Source: Hyphomicrobiaceae bacterium
GTDB taxonomy: Bacteria; Pseudomonadota; Alphaproteobacteria; Rhizobiales; Hyphomicrobiaceae
NCBI GenBank assembly: GCA_021775735.1
Contig: JAJFHG010000057.1
Coordinates: forward strand, 1-42,369
Reading direction: 5' to 3'
Length of the DNA stretch: 42,369 nucleotides
This document shows positions 29,462 through 38,362 of this stretch, piece by piece. A program made the position numbers and the translations under genes. Each line of letters begins with the position of its first letter. Position 1 is the stretch's first letter. Under the pieces are notes generated by a model. The model saw nothing but the letters and a program-made list of their open reading frames with translations. It did not search any database and was not told the DNA's origin.

Positions 29462-30957
29462 ATATTGTCTCTGCTCCAATCCTGTCGATTGTTACGTTCC
29501 TGCCATTGCTCGGCGTTTTGATTATTGCGTTCTTGTCGCGCGAAGCTGACAACAATAATGCGCGCTTTGCAGCACTGTGGACGTCGCTTGTGACGTTTGG
29601 TGTCTCATTGTTGCTGTGGATCAACTTTGACACCCAAAATCCAGATTTTCAATTCGTTGAGTCGGCCAATTGGCTGGGCCCCATCCGCTATAAAATGGGC
29701 GTCGATGGCATCTCAATGCTCTTCATTATTCTGACGACGTTTTTGGTGCCGCTGTGCATTTTGGCGAGTTGGGACAGCATCAAAACGCGCGTTCGCGAAT
29801 ACATGATTGCGTTTCTGGTTCTTGAAACGTTGATGATCGGCGTCTTTTCTGCCCTTGATTTGGTATTGTTCTATCTGTTCTTTGAAGGTGGCCTCATTCC
29901 GATGTTTTTGATCATCGGTGTTTGGGGGGGTGAACGCCGCGTCTACGCGAGCTTTAAATTCTTCCTTTATACGCTGCTTGGCAGTGTTCTTATGTTGCTG
30001 GCGGTGATGGCGATTTATTCGACCACTGGCACCACGGATATTCCGACACTGCTGAAGACACCGTTGCCAGGGGACCTGCAATGGTGGTTGTGGCTGGCGT
30101 TCTTTGCTTCGTTCGCGGTCAAGGTGCCGATGTGGCCGTTACATACCTGGCTGCCAGATGCCCACGTCGAAGCGCCAACAGCAGGCTCTGTGATCCTGGC
30201 TGGTATTTTGCTGAAGATGGGCGGCTATGGCTTTTTACGCTTTTCGTTGCCGATGTTCCCACTGGCCTCACAAACATTTGCGCCACTCGTGTTTACGCTT
30301 TCAGTGATCGCGATCATTTACACATCGCTGGTGGCATTGGCGCAAAAAGACATCAAAAAGCTGATTGCCTATTCGTCAGTCGCCCATATGGGCTTTGTGA
30401 CCATGGGCATCTTTACGGCAACGGTGCAGGGCATTGATGGGGCAATATTCCAAATGCTGTCGCATGGTCTTGTGTCGGCGGCGTTGTTCCTATGCGTTGG
30501 TGTCATTTATGACCGGATGCACACACGTGAGATTGCAGCGTTTGGCGGTCTTGCGGACACCATGCCCGTTTATGCGGCCTGTTTCATGGTGTTCACGATG
30601 GCTAACGTTGGTTTGCCGGGCACGTCGGGCTTTGTTGGAGAGTTCTTGACGCTGCTGGCCGCCTTTAAAGTGAACACGTGGGTTGCAGCGCTCGCAACAA
30701 CGGGCGTGGTTCTGTCGGCAGCCTATGCTCTGTGGCTTTATCGTCGGGTCATGTTTGGGTCCTTGGACAAACCAGCACTTGCCAAACTCAAAGATATAAA
30801 TCTACGCGAGATGACCGTATTGGTTCCGTTGGTAGTGTTGGTGATTTACTTTGGCGTCTATCCAGCACCTGTTTTGGATGTTACCGCGCGTGCGGTCACG
30901 CAGCTGGTTGAAAACTATCAATTGGCGGTCGGTGCTGCTGCATCGGTTGCACCTTAG
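29458..30957 (+). CDS. nuoM: NADH-quinone oxidoreductase subunit M
   Basis: Antiporter-like subunit (ND4 homologue), 499 residues and about 14 helices. [20 protein letters not shown] holds the essential glutamate; [20 protein letters not shown] holds the key lysine; [18 protein letters not shown] is also conserved. ATGA overlap with nuoL indicates coupling. A two-tier hairpin begins at its stop codon. Confidence 0.98.
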   Translation: MNIVSAPILSIVTFLPLLGVLIIAFLSREADNNNARFAALWTSLVTFGVSLLLWINFDTQNPDFQFVESANWLGPIRYKMGVDGISMLFIILTTFLVPLCILASWDSIKTRVREYMIAFLVLETLMIGVFSALDLVLFYLFFEGGLIPMFLIIGVWGGERRVYASFKFFLYTLLGSVLMLLAVMAIYSTTGTTDIPTLLKTPLPGDLQWWLWLAFFASFAVKVPMWPLHTWLPDAHVEAPTAGSVILAGILLKMGGYGFLRFSLPMFPLASQTFAPLVFTLSVIAIIYTSLVALAQKDIKKLIAYSSVAHMGFVTMGIFTATVQGIDGAIFQMLSHGLVSAALFLCVGVIYDRMHTREIAAFGGLADTMPVYAACFMVFTMANVGLPGTSGFVGEFLTLLAAFKVNTWVAALATTGVVLSAAYALWLYRRVMFGSLDKPALAKLKDINLREMTVLVPLVVLVIYFGVYPAPVLDVTARAVTQLVENYQLAVGAAASVAP

Positions 30958-30991
30958 AGCAACAAGCGTTTGATAAAACGCAAGTTGCTCT
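30956..30991. repeat. Two-tier inverted repeat between nuoM and nuoN
   Basis: AGAGCAAC (30956-30963) pairs with GTTGCTCT (30984-30991). Inside, GCGTTT pairs with AAACGC, separated from the outer stem by symmetric AA/AA. It begins within the nuoM stop codon. It could act as an RNA processing or stability element; no T-run follows, so termination is unlikely. It resembles the short AGAGCA-type palindromes scattered in Hyphomicrobiales genomes. Confidence 0.8.
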
Positions 30992-31076
30992 GACACGTTG
31001 GAAGCGATCAAATTAATCGCCTGGCATCTGTGATGCGTTCAGGTGGTTTGATCTAAGACTAAGAAAGAGCAAGACG

Positions 31077-32540
31077 ATGTTTGAGGGCCCACAAAGTTTC
31101 GCGCCCATAATACCGGAGATCATCCTTGCCATCGGAGCCATGGTGCTCTTGATGTACGGTGCATTCCGTGCACCCTCGGAGAATCTCGGCCGTGATGTGG
31201 GCTGGTTTGCCATCTTATTGTTCGCGTTGACCCTCGGCTATTTGGTGCTGCAGCCCGCAAGCTCCTCGTTTCTGTTTCACGACGCGTTTGTGGTTGATCG
31301 TTTTGCCCGGTTCATGAAGGTCCTGGTCCTTGTTGGTGCGAGCGTTGCTCTTCTTCTGTCGTTTGATTACTTTGCCCGCGCAAAATTGATGTGGTTTGAA
31401 ATACCAGTTTTGATGGTGCTCGCCGTCGTCGGTATGATGGTTATGATCTCATCAAATGATCTGATTACGCTGTACGTTGGATTGGAGTTGCAAAGTCTAG
31501 CGCTCTACGTTTTGGCGGCTATTCGGCGTAACGATTTGCGCTCAAGTGAGGCCGGGCTCAAGTACTTTGTTCTTGGGGCCTTATCATCAGGCATGCTGCT
31601 CTATGGCATGTCGATGATTTATGGCTTCGCTGGTGCGACGGGCTTTCAAAAGATTGCAACGGCAGCGAGCGCTGGAGACGCAGGCGCAAATATTGGTCTT
31701 ATCATTGGACTTGTTTTTCTGCTTGTCGGATTGGCGTTTAAAATCTCTGCTGTGCCATTCCATATGTGGACGCCAGACGTCTACGAGGGCGCGCCAACGC
31801 CGGTCACCGCTTTTTTTGCAGGAGCCCCGAAGGTTGCAGCAATGGCATTGCTGGTCCGCGTGCTTGTACAAGCCTTCCCGGGCAATGTTTCTGAATGGCA
31901 GCAGATCATCGTCTTCCTGTCGATTATGTCGATGTTGATTGGTGCTTTTGCCGCCATCGGACAGACGAACATCAAGCGCCTGATGGCCTATTCTTCGATT
32001 GGCCATATCGGCTTTGCCCTTGTTGGTCTTGCCAGCGGCAGCAACGACGGTCTTGAAGCGGTCGTCATCTATCTCGCTATTTACATGGTGATGACACTCG
32101 GCGCGTTTGCGTGCATCCTTGCGATGCGTCGCAAAGATGGAATGGTCGAGAGCATTGATCAGCTGGCAGGGCTGTCGCAGAGCAACCTGTCGATGGCATT
32201 CCTGTTTGCAATGTTGTTGTTCTCGATGGCCGGTATTCCGCCGCTTGCAGGGTTCTTTGCCAAGTTTTACGTTTTTGCCGCTGCGGTTAAAGCAGAGCTC
32301 TACCCGCTTGCCGTCATTGGTGTAATTGCGAGCGTGGTTGCTGCATTTTATTATTTGCGCATCATTAAAGTGATGTTTTTTGACGAGGCCTCTGAGCCCT
32401 TTCAACCTGCAGAACCTTATGTTCGCTTTGTGATGTGGGCTGCGGGCGTGTTTGTTTTGGCCTACGTGGTCGTTCCTGCACCTTTGATTGATGCAGCTTC
32501 GGCAGCCGTGCGTTCGCTACGCTTTGCGCCCACACCTTAG
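31077..32540 (+). CDS. nuoN: NADH-quinone oxidoreductase subunit N
   Basis: Antiporter-like subunit (ND2 homologue), 487 residues with about 14 helices. Conserved regions are YVGLELQSLALYVLAAI with the key glutamate, FKISAVPFHMWTPDVYEGAPTPVTAFF with the key lysine, and NIKRLMAYSSIGHIGFAL. Last gene of the nuo set, 119 bases after nuoM. birA follows directly or overlaps it. Confidence 0.98.
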   Translation: MFEGPQSFAPIIPEIILAIGAMVLLMYGAFRAPSENLGRDVGWFAILLFALTLGYLVLQPASSSFLFHDAFVVDRFARFMKVLVLVGASVALLLSFDYFARAKLMWFEIPVLMVLAVVGMMVMISSNDLITLYVGLELQSLALYVLAAIRRNDLRSSEAGLKYFVLGALSSGMLLYGMSMIYGFAGATGFQKIATAASAGDAGANIGLIIGLVFLLVGLAFKISAVPFHMWTPDVYEGAPTPVTAFFAGAPKVAAMALLVRVLVQAFPGNVSEWQQIIVFLSIMSMLIGAFAAIGQTNIKRLMAYSSIGHIGFALVGLASGSNDGLEAVVIYLAIYMVMTLGAFACILAMRRKDGMVESIDQLAGLSQSNLSMAFLFAMLLFSMAGIPPLAGFFAKFYVFAAAVKAELYPLAVIGVIASVVAAFYYLRIIKVMFFDEASEPFQPAEPYVRFVMWAAGVFVLAYVVVPAPLIDAASAAVRSLRFAPTP

Positions 32541-32559
32541 AGAAGTGGGGCAACACAGT

Positions 32560-33318
32560 TTGACCGGTTCTCTGACACCGCGCCGCGCCTTTGATCATTT
32601 GGATTCGACCAACGCTGAAGCCTTGCGCATGGCCCAGATGGGTGAACGTGGACCATTGTGGATTGATGCTGATCGACAATCGCTGGGACGTGGGCGTGCG
32701 GGTCGACACTGGGTTTCTGATCCCGGAAACTTCATGTCCAGCTTCCTGTTCACACCCTCCGCGCCCATCGCTGTTTTGCATCAGTTATCATTGGTTGCCG
32801 GCGTTGCCATTTTCGAAGCCATTACACAGTGCGCGGAACAAGGACGAGATCAACTCAGCCTCAAGTGGCCCAATGACTTGATGCTGGGTGGCGCCAAAGC
32901 GGGTGGAGTTCTGATAGAAAGTTCGGCCTTTGCTGGTGAGACAGTGGCGGTTATTGGCATTGGCTTGAACGTCCGCACGGCGCCGATGCTTGATGGTGTC
33001 CAAACGGCCTATCTCGCCTCTGCACTTGGCGACACGATAAATTTGGATCAGCTGCGCGACCATCTTGCCACCACCATGGATGCGTGGCTTAAGGTCTGGT
33101 CCGACGGTGCGGGTTTTTCAAAGATCCGATCAGCATGGCGCTCGCATGGCCCATCAATTGACACGCCGTTGACAATAAATGTCGGCAGTGAAACCCATGC
33201 GGGCCAATTTGCCGGACTGGATGAGCAAGGTTCACTTCGTCTCAGGACCCCAAGCGGTGAAATTCAATGCTATACGTTCGGCGATGTTTCGCTGCCACGC
33301 AACCAAGCAACGTGTTAG
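32560..33318 (+). CDS. birA: Biotin-[acetyl-CoA-carboxylase] ligase
   Basis: Attaches biotin to carboxylase carrier domains via biotinyl-AMP. Motifs are GRGRAGRHWVSDPGN (biotin/ATP loop), LKWPNDLMLGGAKAGGVLIE and GIGLNV. There is no N-terminal helix-turn-helix, so this is the monofunctional class that does not repress biotin genes. I favour the TTG at 32560 (252 residues), preceded by AGTGGGG; an in-frame ATG at 32488 would overlap nuoN by over 50 bases and give 276 residues. birA after nuoN and before rnj is a familiar order in this order of bacteria. Confidence 0.93.
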   Translation: MTGSLTPRRAFDHLDSTNAEALRMAQMGERGPLWIDADRQSLGRGRAGRHWVSDPGNFMSSFLFTPSAPIAVLHQLSLVAGVAIFEAITQCAEQGRDQLSLKWPNDLMLGGAKAGGVLIESSAFAGETVAVIGIGLNVRTAPMLDGVQTAYLASALGDTINLDQLRDHLATTMDAWLKVWSDGAGFSKIRSAWRSHGPSIDTPLTINVGSETHAGQFAGLDEQGSLRLRTPSGEIQCYTFGDVSLPRNQATC

Positions 33319-33369
33319 GCACGATTTCCGATCGAGCCAGCTAGATTAAAACTGAGAAAGACAACGCCG

Positions 33370-35076
33370 ATGGCGATAAAAAAAACAAAAAAAAGCGGCG
33401 GCGAAAGCGAATTGGTATTCGGCGCGCTTGGCGGGCTCGGCGAGATCGGCATGAATGCTTATCTCTATGGCGTTGGCCCAAGGAACGCCCGCAAGTGGCT
33501 GCTTGTTGATCTTGGTATCACGTTTCCGGAAGGTGAGAATGATCCAGGAGTCGACGTCATCTTTCCCGATATTCGCTTTTTAGAAGAAGAGCGCAATGCG
33601 CTGTGTGGCATCGTGATAACGCACGCCCATGAAGATCATATTGGTGCGGTTCTGGAACTGTGGCCGCGGTTGGAAGTCCCTGTCTTTTGCACACCCTTCG
33701 CAACCGGTATGTTGAAAGCCAAGCGCGCTGGCTACGGCGGCTCTGATGAATTGGAAATCACGGAAGTGCCCGCCGACGGACAATTTGATGTCGGCCCGTT
33801 TGATGTTGAGTTGGTCTCCATGGCCCACTCAATTCCCGAGACGAGCGCACTCGCCATTCGCACCGAGCATGGCCTTGTTGTGCACACCTCAGATTGGAAA
33901 TTGGATGATGAGCCGGTGGCGGGCTCTTCACGCACACGTCAGCGCATGCCCGAACTTGGTGCCGAAGGGGTCACCGCGCTGATATGCGATTCCACGAATG
34001 CGATGCGCGACGGTGTCTCGCCGTCTGAATTGGACATTGCAAAGTCGTTATCTAAAATTATTGACGATGCGCCTAAGCGCGTCATTGTCACAACATTTGC
34101 CTCCAACATCGCGCGCGTCAAAGCCATTGGCACTGCAGCAAGACGTGCTGACCGCAAGCTGGTGATTGCAGGTCTGGCGCTTCATCGCAATATTCAAGTT
34201 GCAATTGAGACGGGTTACCTGCCGGAGGGGTTCAACTATTCCGATCAGCAATCGTTTAGTGATTTCCGGCGCAGTGATGTCGTTTGTCTTGTCACTGGTA
34301 GCCAAGGTGAGCAGCGCGCTGCCCTAGCGCGCATCGCGGCGGGTGAACATCGCGACATCCAGGTTGCCAAGGGGGACATGGTCATCTTTTCTTCCCGCAC
34401 CATTCCAGGCAATGAACGCGAAGTCGGTCGCATTCAAAATGAGCTGGTCAATCAGGGTTGTCAGATCATCACGGACAATGAGGCTTTGGTTCATGTCACC
34501 GGACATCCGCGCCGGGACGAGCTGCGCCAGATGTACGATTGGTTGAAGCCTGATCTGCTGGTGCCGATGCACGGTGAAGCGCGCCACCTATCAGCGAATG
34601 CTGCGTTGGCGCGCGACAGCAACATTAAAGACGTTAGATCTCCGCAGAACGGCACGCTCATCCGTCTTGCGCCGGGACCCTCAAAGGTGGTCGATGAATT
34701 CCCCGTGGGACGCCTCTTTCGAGACGGCAAATTGATCATTCCGGAGGACGATGGGACGGTTCGTGCACGTCGCCAACTTGCGATGGCAGGCATTGTCGTC
34801 GTCAGCTTTGCAATTGAAGCGGATGGTGAGGTGATCACCGATCCCCAGATCGTGCTTGATGGCGTGCCTGCAGAGGATAGCGATGGCGAGACCTTTAGCG
34901 ATGTGGCGCTTGAAGCCGTTGAAGGTGTGATTGCAAGCCTGCCAAAGTCAAAACGGCGTGATCCGGCACGTTTTAGCGAAGCGGTGCGGCGTGCGGTCCG
35001 CTCGGAAATTCGTACTGTTTGGGGTAAAAAGCCGATCGTTAAAGTCCTCATCAATCTTGTTGAAGATGAACAATGA
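33370..35076 (+). CDS. rnj: Ribonuclease J
   Basis: A metallo-beta-lactamase/beta-CASP nuclease with 5'-to-3' exonuclease and endonuclease activity, involved in rRNA maturation and mRNA decay. 568 residues. The zinc-binding motif is HAHEDH (85-90), and the later VTGHPRRDEL and PMHGEARHL are beta-CASP motifs. Lysine-rich start (MAIKKTKKSGG). It follows birA by about 50 bases. Confidence 0.96.
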   Translation: MAIKKTKKSGGESELVFGALGGLGEIGMNAYLYGVGPRNARKWLLVDLGITFPEGENDPGVDVIFPDIRFLEEERNALCGIVITHAHEDHIGAVLELWPRLEVPVFCTPFATGMLKAKRAGYGGSDELEITEVPADGQFDVGPFDVELVSMAHSIPETSALAIRTEHGLVVHTSDWKLDDEPVAGSSRTRQRMPELGAEGVTALICDSTNAMRDGVSPSELDIAKSLSKIIDDAPKRVIVTTFASNIARVKAIGTAARRADRKLVIAGLALHRNIQVAIETGYLPEGFNYSDQQSFSDFRRSDVVCLVTGSQGEQRAALARIAAGEHRDIQVAKGDMVIFSSRTIPGNEREVGRIQNELVNQGCQIITDNEALVHVTGHPRRDELRQMYDWLKPDLLVPMHGEARHLSANAALARDSNIKDVRSPQNGTLIRLAPGPSKVVDEFPVGRLFRDGKLIIPEDDGTVRARRQLAMAGIVVVSFAIEADGEVITDPQIVLDGVPAEDSDGETFSDVALEAVEGVIASLPKSKRRDPARFSEAVRRAVRSEIRTVWGKKPIVKVLINLVEDEQ

Positions 35077-35146
35077 CGCCATGTGTGACCGGGTAAGGGT
35101 GAACTTTTGTGCACCGCTCTTTTCAGATTTAGGAGACACGTAGAAA

Positions 35147-35551
35147 ATGATTGGACGCCTCAATCACGTTGCTATTGCCGTTCAAGATATTGAAGCAGCA
35201 ACCGCTGTCTATCGCGACACGCTCGGTGCTGAAGTGACAAAGGCTGAACCGCAGCCCGAGCATGGCGTCACCGTTGTGTTTATCAATCTGCCCAACACCA
35301 AGATTGAATTGCTTGAGCCACTGGGCGAGGGCTCGCCAATCGCAAAATTCTTGGAGAAGAATCCAAACGGCGGCATCCATCATGTTTGTTATGAGGTTGA
35401 TGACATCATTGCCGCGCGTGACCAGATGAAAGCGCAGGGTGCCCGTGTGTTGGGCGATGGCGAACCTAAAATCGGTGCGCATGGAAAGCCTGTTTTGTTT
35501 CTACATCCGAAGGACTTTTGCGGCACTCTAACTGAACTTGAACAGGCCTAG
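35147..35551 (+). CDS. mce: Methylmalonyl-CoA epimerase
   Basis: Converts (S)- to (R)-methylmalonyl-CoA in propionate and odd-chain or branched amino-acid catabolism. 134 residues made of two glyoxalase-type beta-alpha-beta modules. Metal ligands are expected at His7 (LNHVAIAVQDIE), the histidine of GIHHVCYEVDD and the glutamate near the C-terminus (LTELEQA). AGGAGAC lies upstream of the ATG. Confidence 0.95.
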   Translation: MIGRLNHVAIAVQDIEAATAVYRDTLGAEVTKAEPQPEHGVTVVFINLPNTKIELLEPLGEGSPIAKFLEKNPNGGIHHVCYEVDDIIAARDQMKAQGARVLGDGEPKIGAHGKPVLFLHPKDFCGTLTELEQA

Positions 35552-35612
35552 TTAAGACACGCGCCCGCAACGGGCATACTTCATAGCCCTTCCTCTGTTG
35601 GAGCTTGATTGC

Positions 35613-35870
35613 ATGGACTGGACACTCGCCGTCGCATTCTATTTTGTCACCTGGTGGTTGACGCTATTCCTAGTGCTGCCGTTTGGTGTGCACACACAAG
35701 GCGAAGACGGTGCTGTTGTGCCGGGCACGCCTGAAAGTGCACCTGCACGAACGAAGATGTTGAAGATATTTCTGATCAACACGTTGGTTGCCGCTGTTGT
35801 GTTCACACTGCTTTGGACGGCGGTGCAATGGAGCGGGCTTGCACGTCCACCGGTTCCGCCTGTGCCTTAG
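35613..35870 (+). CDS. DUF1467 inner-membrane protein
   Basis: An 85-residue protein with two helices: an N-terminal YFVTWWLTLFLVLPFG and a C-terminal IFLINTLVAAVVFTLLWTAV, linked by a polar stretch with GVHTQGEDG. This matches DUF1467, which follows mce in many Rhizobiales; function unknown. The ATG at 35613 has GGAG nine bases upstream; a TTG at 35598 would add five residues. The usual next gene of this neighbourhood (proS) does not follow, so the conserved block ends here. Confidence 0.85.
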   Translation: MDWTLAVAFYFVTWWLTLFLVLPFGVHTQGEDGAVVPGTPESAPARTKMLKIFLINTLVAAVVFTLLWTAVQWSGLARPPVPPVP

Positions 35871-35981
35871 CGGTTTGTTTCTACGCCCTGTTCGCTAAGG
35901 TGGGAAGGGTACTGGGTCCAGCGTTGACGCTAATTTTCTGTTCCGTGTGGTTTTAATTTTGTTGTCTCTTACAATGCGGGA

Positions 35982-36371
35982 ATGGACCTCACGAACTGCA
36001 TTCCGAAAAACAAGTCCGACACCGATGCTGTCGAGAGAGCCGCAGCGCATGGCTTCCCGGCTATCAATTCGATACTGCCTGACTTGCTGGAGTGGGTTCA
36101 GGATGCCAACTGGCCTGTTGCGCAGGATCTGTTTCCACTCCTTGCAAAAGCCGGCCCTGAGATTGCGCCACACATCAATGCGATTTTTGAAGGTAACGAC
36201 TTAGGATGGAAGTACTACCTGTTGTCATGGCTGGTAATGGATTTGGACCCCGACGTTGCTGAGTTGCTTCGGGCAAACGTGATACGGATGGCTCACCATC
36301 CGACTAAAGACGAGCGGGACCAGGAAATTGACGAAAATGCACGCGATGTCATCAAGCATGGGGGATGGTAG
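35982..36371 (+). CDS. DUF5071 domain protein
   Basis: A 129-residue soluble protein matching DUF5071 in pattern: PKNKSDTDAVERA near the N-terminus, then ILPDLLEWVQDANWPVAQDL, and LGWKYYLLSWLV. It looks like a short alpha-helical repeat protein. The family has no established function; some small proteins of this kind sit beside polymorphic toxins, but no toxin is nearby. It opens the accessory part of the window, 111 bases after the DUF1467 gene. Confidence 0.75.
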   Translation: MDLTNCIPKNKSDTDAVERAAAHGFPAINSILPDLLEWVQDANWPVAQDLFPLLAKAGPEIAPHINAIFEGNDLGWKYYLLSWLVMDLDPDVAELLRANVIRMAHHPTKDERDQEIDENARDVIKHGGW

Positions 36372-36483
36372 CGCGCCATCGCATGTTTTTGTGCCTGCCG
36401 AACATGACCGTAGTTGGCTTGGGAGCGTATCCTCAGTCCTTGCATCGGGCATTGAGATCAACGCAGGGGCGAGGCTAATGCAA

Positions 36484-37650
36484 TTAGAATAACGCACCTA
36501 GGATATATTGAACCAAACTTGGCGCGCCAACATCGGCTGGCATTGACGCCATTATCACGCCCGTCGATGCGGCTATTTTTGCAATGGGCGGGGCTATTGA
36601 TGCAAATGCGTTTATAGAGAAAAAACGATTTCGAGTGTGTGCATCCATTGGCCATGCAGACATGCGCCGAATGCTCCAAAGATATTGCGACAGGTTGTCG
36701 ACGTGAGTTGTCATTCGAAGCCGTTCTTGTTCGCTGTCTTGACCCATCCGAAGTCGTTCCTGAAGTGTGCTGATTTGATTTTGCACGGATGGCGCGACTG
36801 TTTGTTTTAACCAGTTTCTTGTGTCCACCATGCGAAGGCGCAACATCAGAACTGGTTTGATGAACCCGAAATAGAAATACGTCATGACCACAATCCAGTG
36901 AAAGAACATTGCGGTGCGCCACGAGTCTAAATTTATAATATTTGGGCAGGACTGATCCTGGAGGACAGGAATGACAGCAGACCACCATAGCCCTAGAAAA
37001 ATGGCTGGCCCAGAAAATACGAGGGCCTGATAAAGGTAAAGATCTCCAATGGGTTTTAGTCCGGATGCATCGTCAAAATGATCAGGCTTAATACGTAAAT
37101 CAATGTTTGCCGAACTTAAATAACGAGCCAGTGCACCGTAGTGTACAAATCGACCAAAATATAATCCGCTCCATGCAGCGGCAATGATCGCGACGAGAGT
37201 CTGGACAGATATCTCAATGATACCGCGTTGATCTGTGATTTCTAATCCATCTCTCCATTGCGTCCAGGCCAACATGGCTGCGTTGGCGTGTATCGCGATA
37301 TAGGTGACGAGAATTATCAAAAATATCAGCAAGCCGGACCAGAATTGCGTCGCCTGACCTTCCGCGTCCATTCTTTGCTTGAGGATGCTCAACTCCTGGT
37401 CTGTCAATGCTAGTGTATTGAATTCTCGAAGCCGCTGAATTGTATTCTCAAACCGTGTCTCAGCGCTCATTCCGAGACCAAAGGAGAATATGAACGCGGA
37501 TAGACCAACGATCCTTGTCCAATTCCAGCACCCAAACGTGCGCCCCTGCATAATTTCCATGGAAACCTGAAAGAGCAAATACGCTGACACCACAGTCAGA
37601 AAGACACGCATCACGCTAGGGCCGGTCATAGCATTAACAATTTTGTACAC
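36484..37650 (-). CDS. Multi-pass membrane protein, unknown
   Basis: Not recognised. 388 residues from a GTG at 37650; ATG alternatives are at 37629 and 37611, none with a clear ribosome binding site. Hydrophobic segments lie at about 14-33, 47-63, 103-129, 145-168, 207-229, 245-270 and 350-372. A charged segment (about 65-100, RFENTIQRLREFNTL) and a likely coiled coil (about 285-320, ISTLQERLRMGQDSEQERLRM) would face one side of the membrane. It ends a minus-strand series with the secreted 167-residue protein and a patatin, 78 bases downstream of the former. It could be a sensor or channel-like protein; nothing in the sequence decides this. Confidence 0.65.
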   Translation of the reverse strand: MYKIVNAMTGPSVMRVFLTVVSAYLLFQVSMEIMQGRTFGCWNWTRIVGLSAFIFSFGLGMSAETRFENTIQRLREFNTLALTDQELSILKQRMDAEGQATQFWSGLLIFLIILVTYIAIHANAAMLAWTQWRDGLEITDQRGIIEISVQTLVAIIAAAWSGLYFGRFVHYGALARYLSSANIDLRIKPDHFDDASGLKPIGDLYLYQALVFSGPAIFLGLWWSAVIPVLQDQSCPNIINLDSWRTAMFFHWIVVMTYFYFGFIKPVLMLRLRMVDTRNWLKQTVAPSVQNQISTLQERLRMGQDSEQERLRMTTHVDNLSQYLWSIRRMSAWPMDAHTRNRFFSINAFASIAPPIAKIAASTGVIMASMPADVGAPSLVQYILGALF

Positions 37651-37728
37651 GGGGCTTGTACTCGATGCGTTCGATAGGTTGCGTATATTCTAATCAGTTA
37701 TGGATTGTGATTGCACACTCACTGTCAG

Positions 37729-38232
37729 CTACAGGTCTTTTGGAAAATATTGGTCGCATTTGCCCTCTTTGTCTTTGAAAGGATAAACTTTCCCCTTCAA
37801 GTTTGCGAACAAATCAACAAGAAACTGTGCAACACCGTCAGCAAATGTCAGGGTGTTGAGTTTAAATGTGCACGCTATAGGATTTGCTGCCCCAAATACT
37901 TTGATCACCTGCTTGTCATCAAGCGGACTTAATATACCAAACGAAGCCTTTGCAATGACTGTTCCTTGAATCAGAATTTTTTCGTTTGATAGCTTATTCA
38001 TATGCACTTGATGAACTTCTGCGCTTTTTTGTTGTTCAGAACCGCAAAATAATACCGGACAATTTTGCTTCCACTCTTTGTCCACTGTTCTTGGAACCGC
38101 GGTCTTGACCATAATAAATGCGGTAACATCTTTTGAGTCAGCGCGAATGACTTCCGGACAAGCAAAAATAAATGCAATGACCAGAGCGAGATGCTTTAAA
38201 GTGCAGACGTCTGCTTTTTCTGAACCCGTCAT
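37729..38232 (-). CDS. Small secreted cysteine-containing protein, unknown
   Basis: Not recognised. 167 residues with an N-terminal signal peptide: a hydrophobic core LALVIAFIFACPEVI then a likely cleavage near Ala31 (VIRA-DS). The mature part has four cysteines (58, 63, 121, 159), suggesting two disulfides in the periplasm or outside. The sequence is AT-rich compared with the nuo genes: 60 bases from 37981 hold 21 G+C. A TATAGA lies 14 bases before the start (38246-38251 on the minus strand), which would allow a very short leader. It lies between the patatin and the membrane-protein gene on the same strand. Confidence 0.6.
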   Translation of the reverse strand: MTGSEKADVCTLKHLALVIAFIFACPEVIRADSKDVTAFIMVKTAVPRTVDKEWKQNCPVLFCGSEQQKSAEVHQVHMNKLSNEKILIQGTVIAKASFGILSPLDDKQVIKVFGAANPIACTFKLNTLTFADGVAQFLVDLFANLKGKVYPFKDKEGKCDQYFPKDL

Positions 38233-38362
38233 TGCGCGCGCTCTATCTATAGGGTTGCAGTCTATCTTATGGGGGTCATGCTAGTTCCACGTCGCGACAA
38301 GGTCAAAAAGGAATCCGGGTTCAAGCACTGTTGGGTGTTTAAAGGGTCTGGTTTGATGTTTC

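Noticed and set aside
31587-32405. 272-codon frame antisense to nuoN
   Set aside because: Antisense shadow; highly charged and cysteine/histidine-rich with no domain, while nuoN is certain.
35982-36371. DUF5071 gene as an immunity protein of a polymorphic toxin system
   Set aside because: No toxin, secretion signal or repeat-rich large gene is adjacent; the idea has no support in the window.
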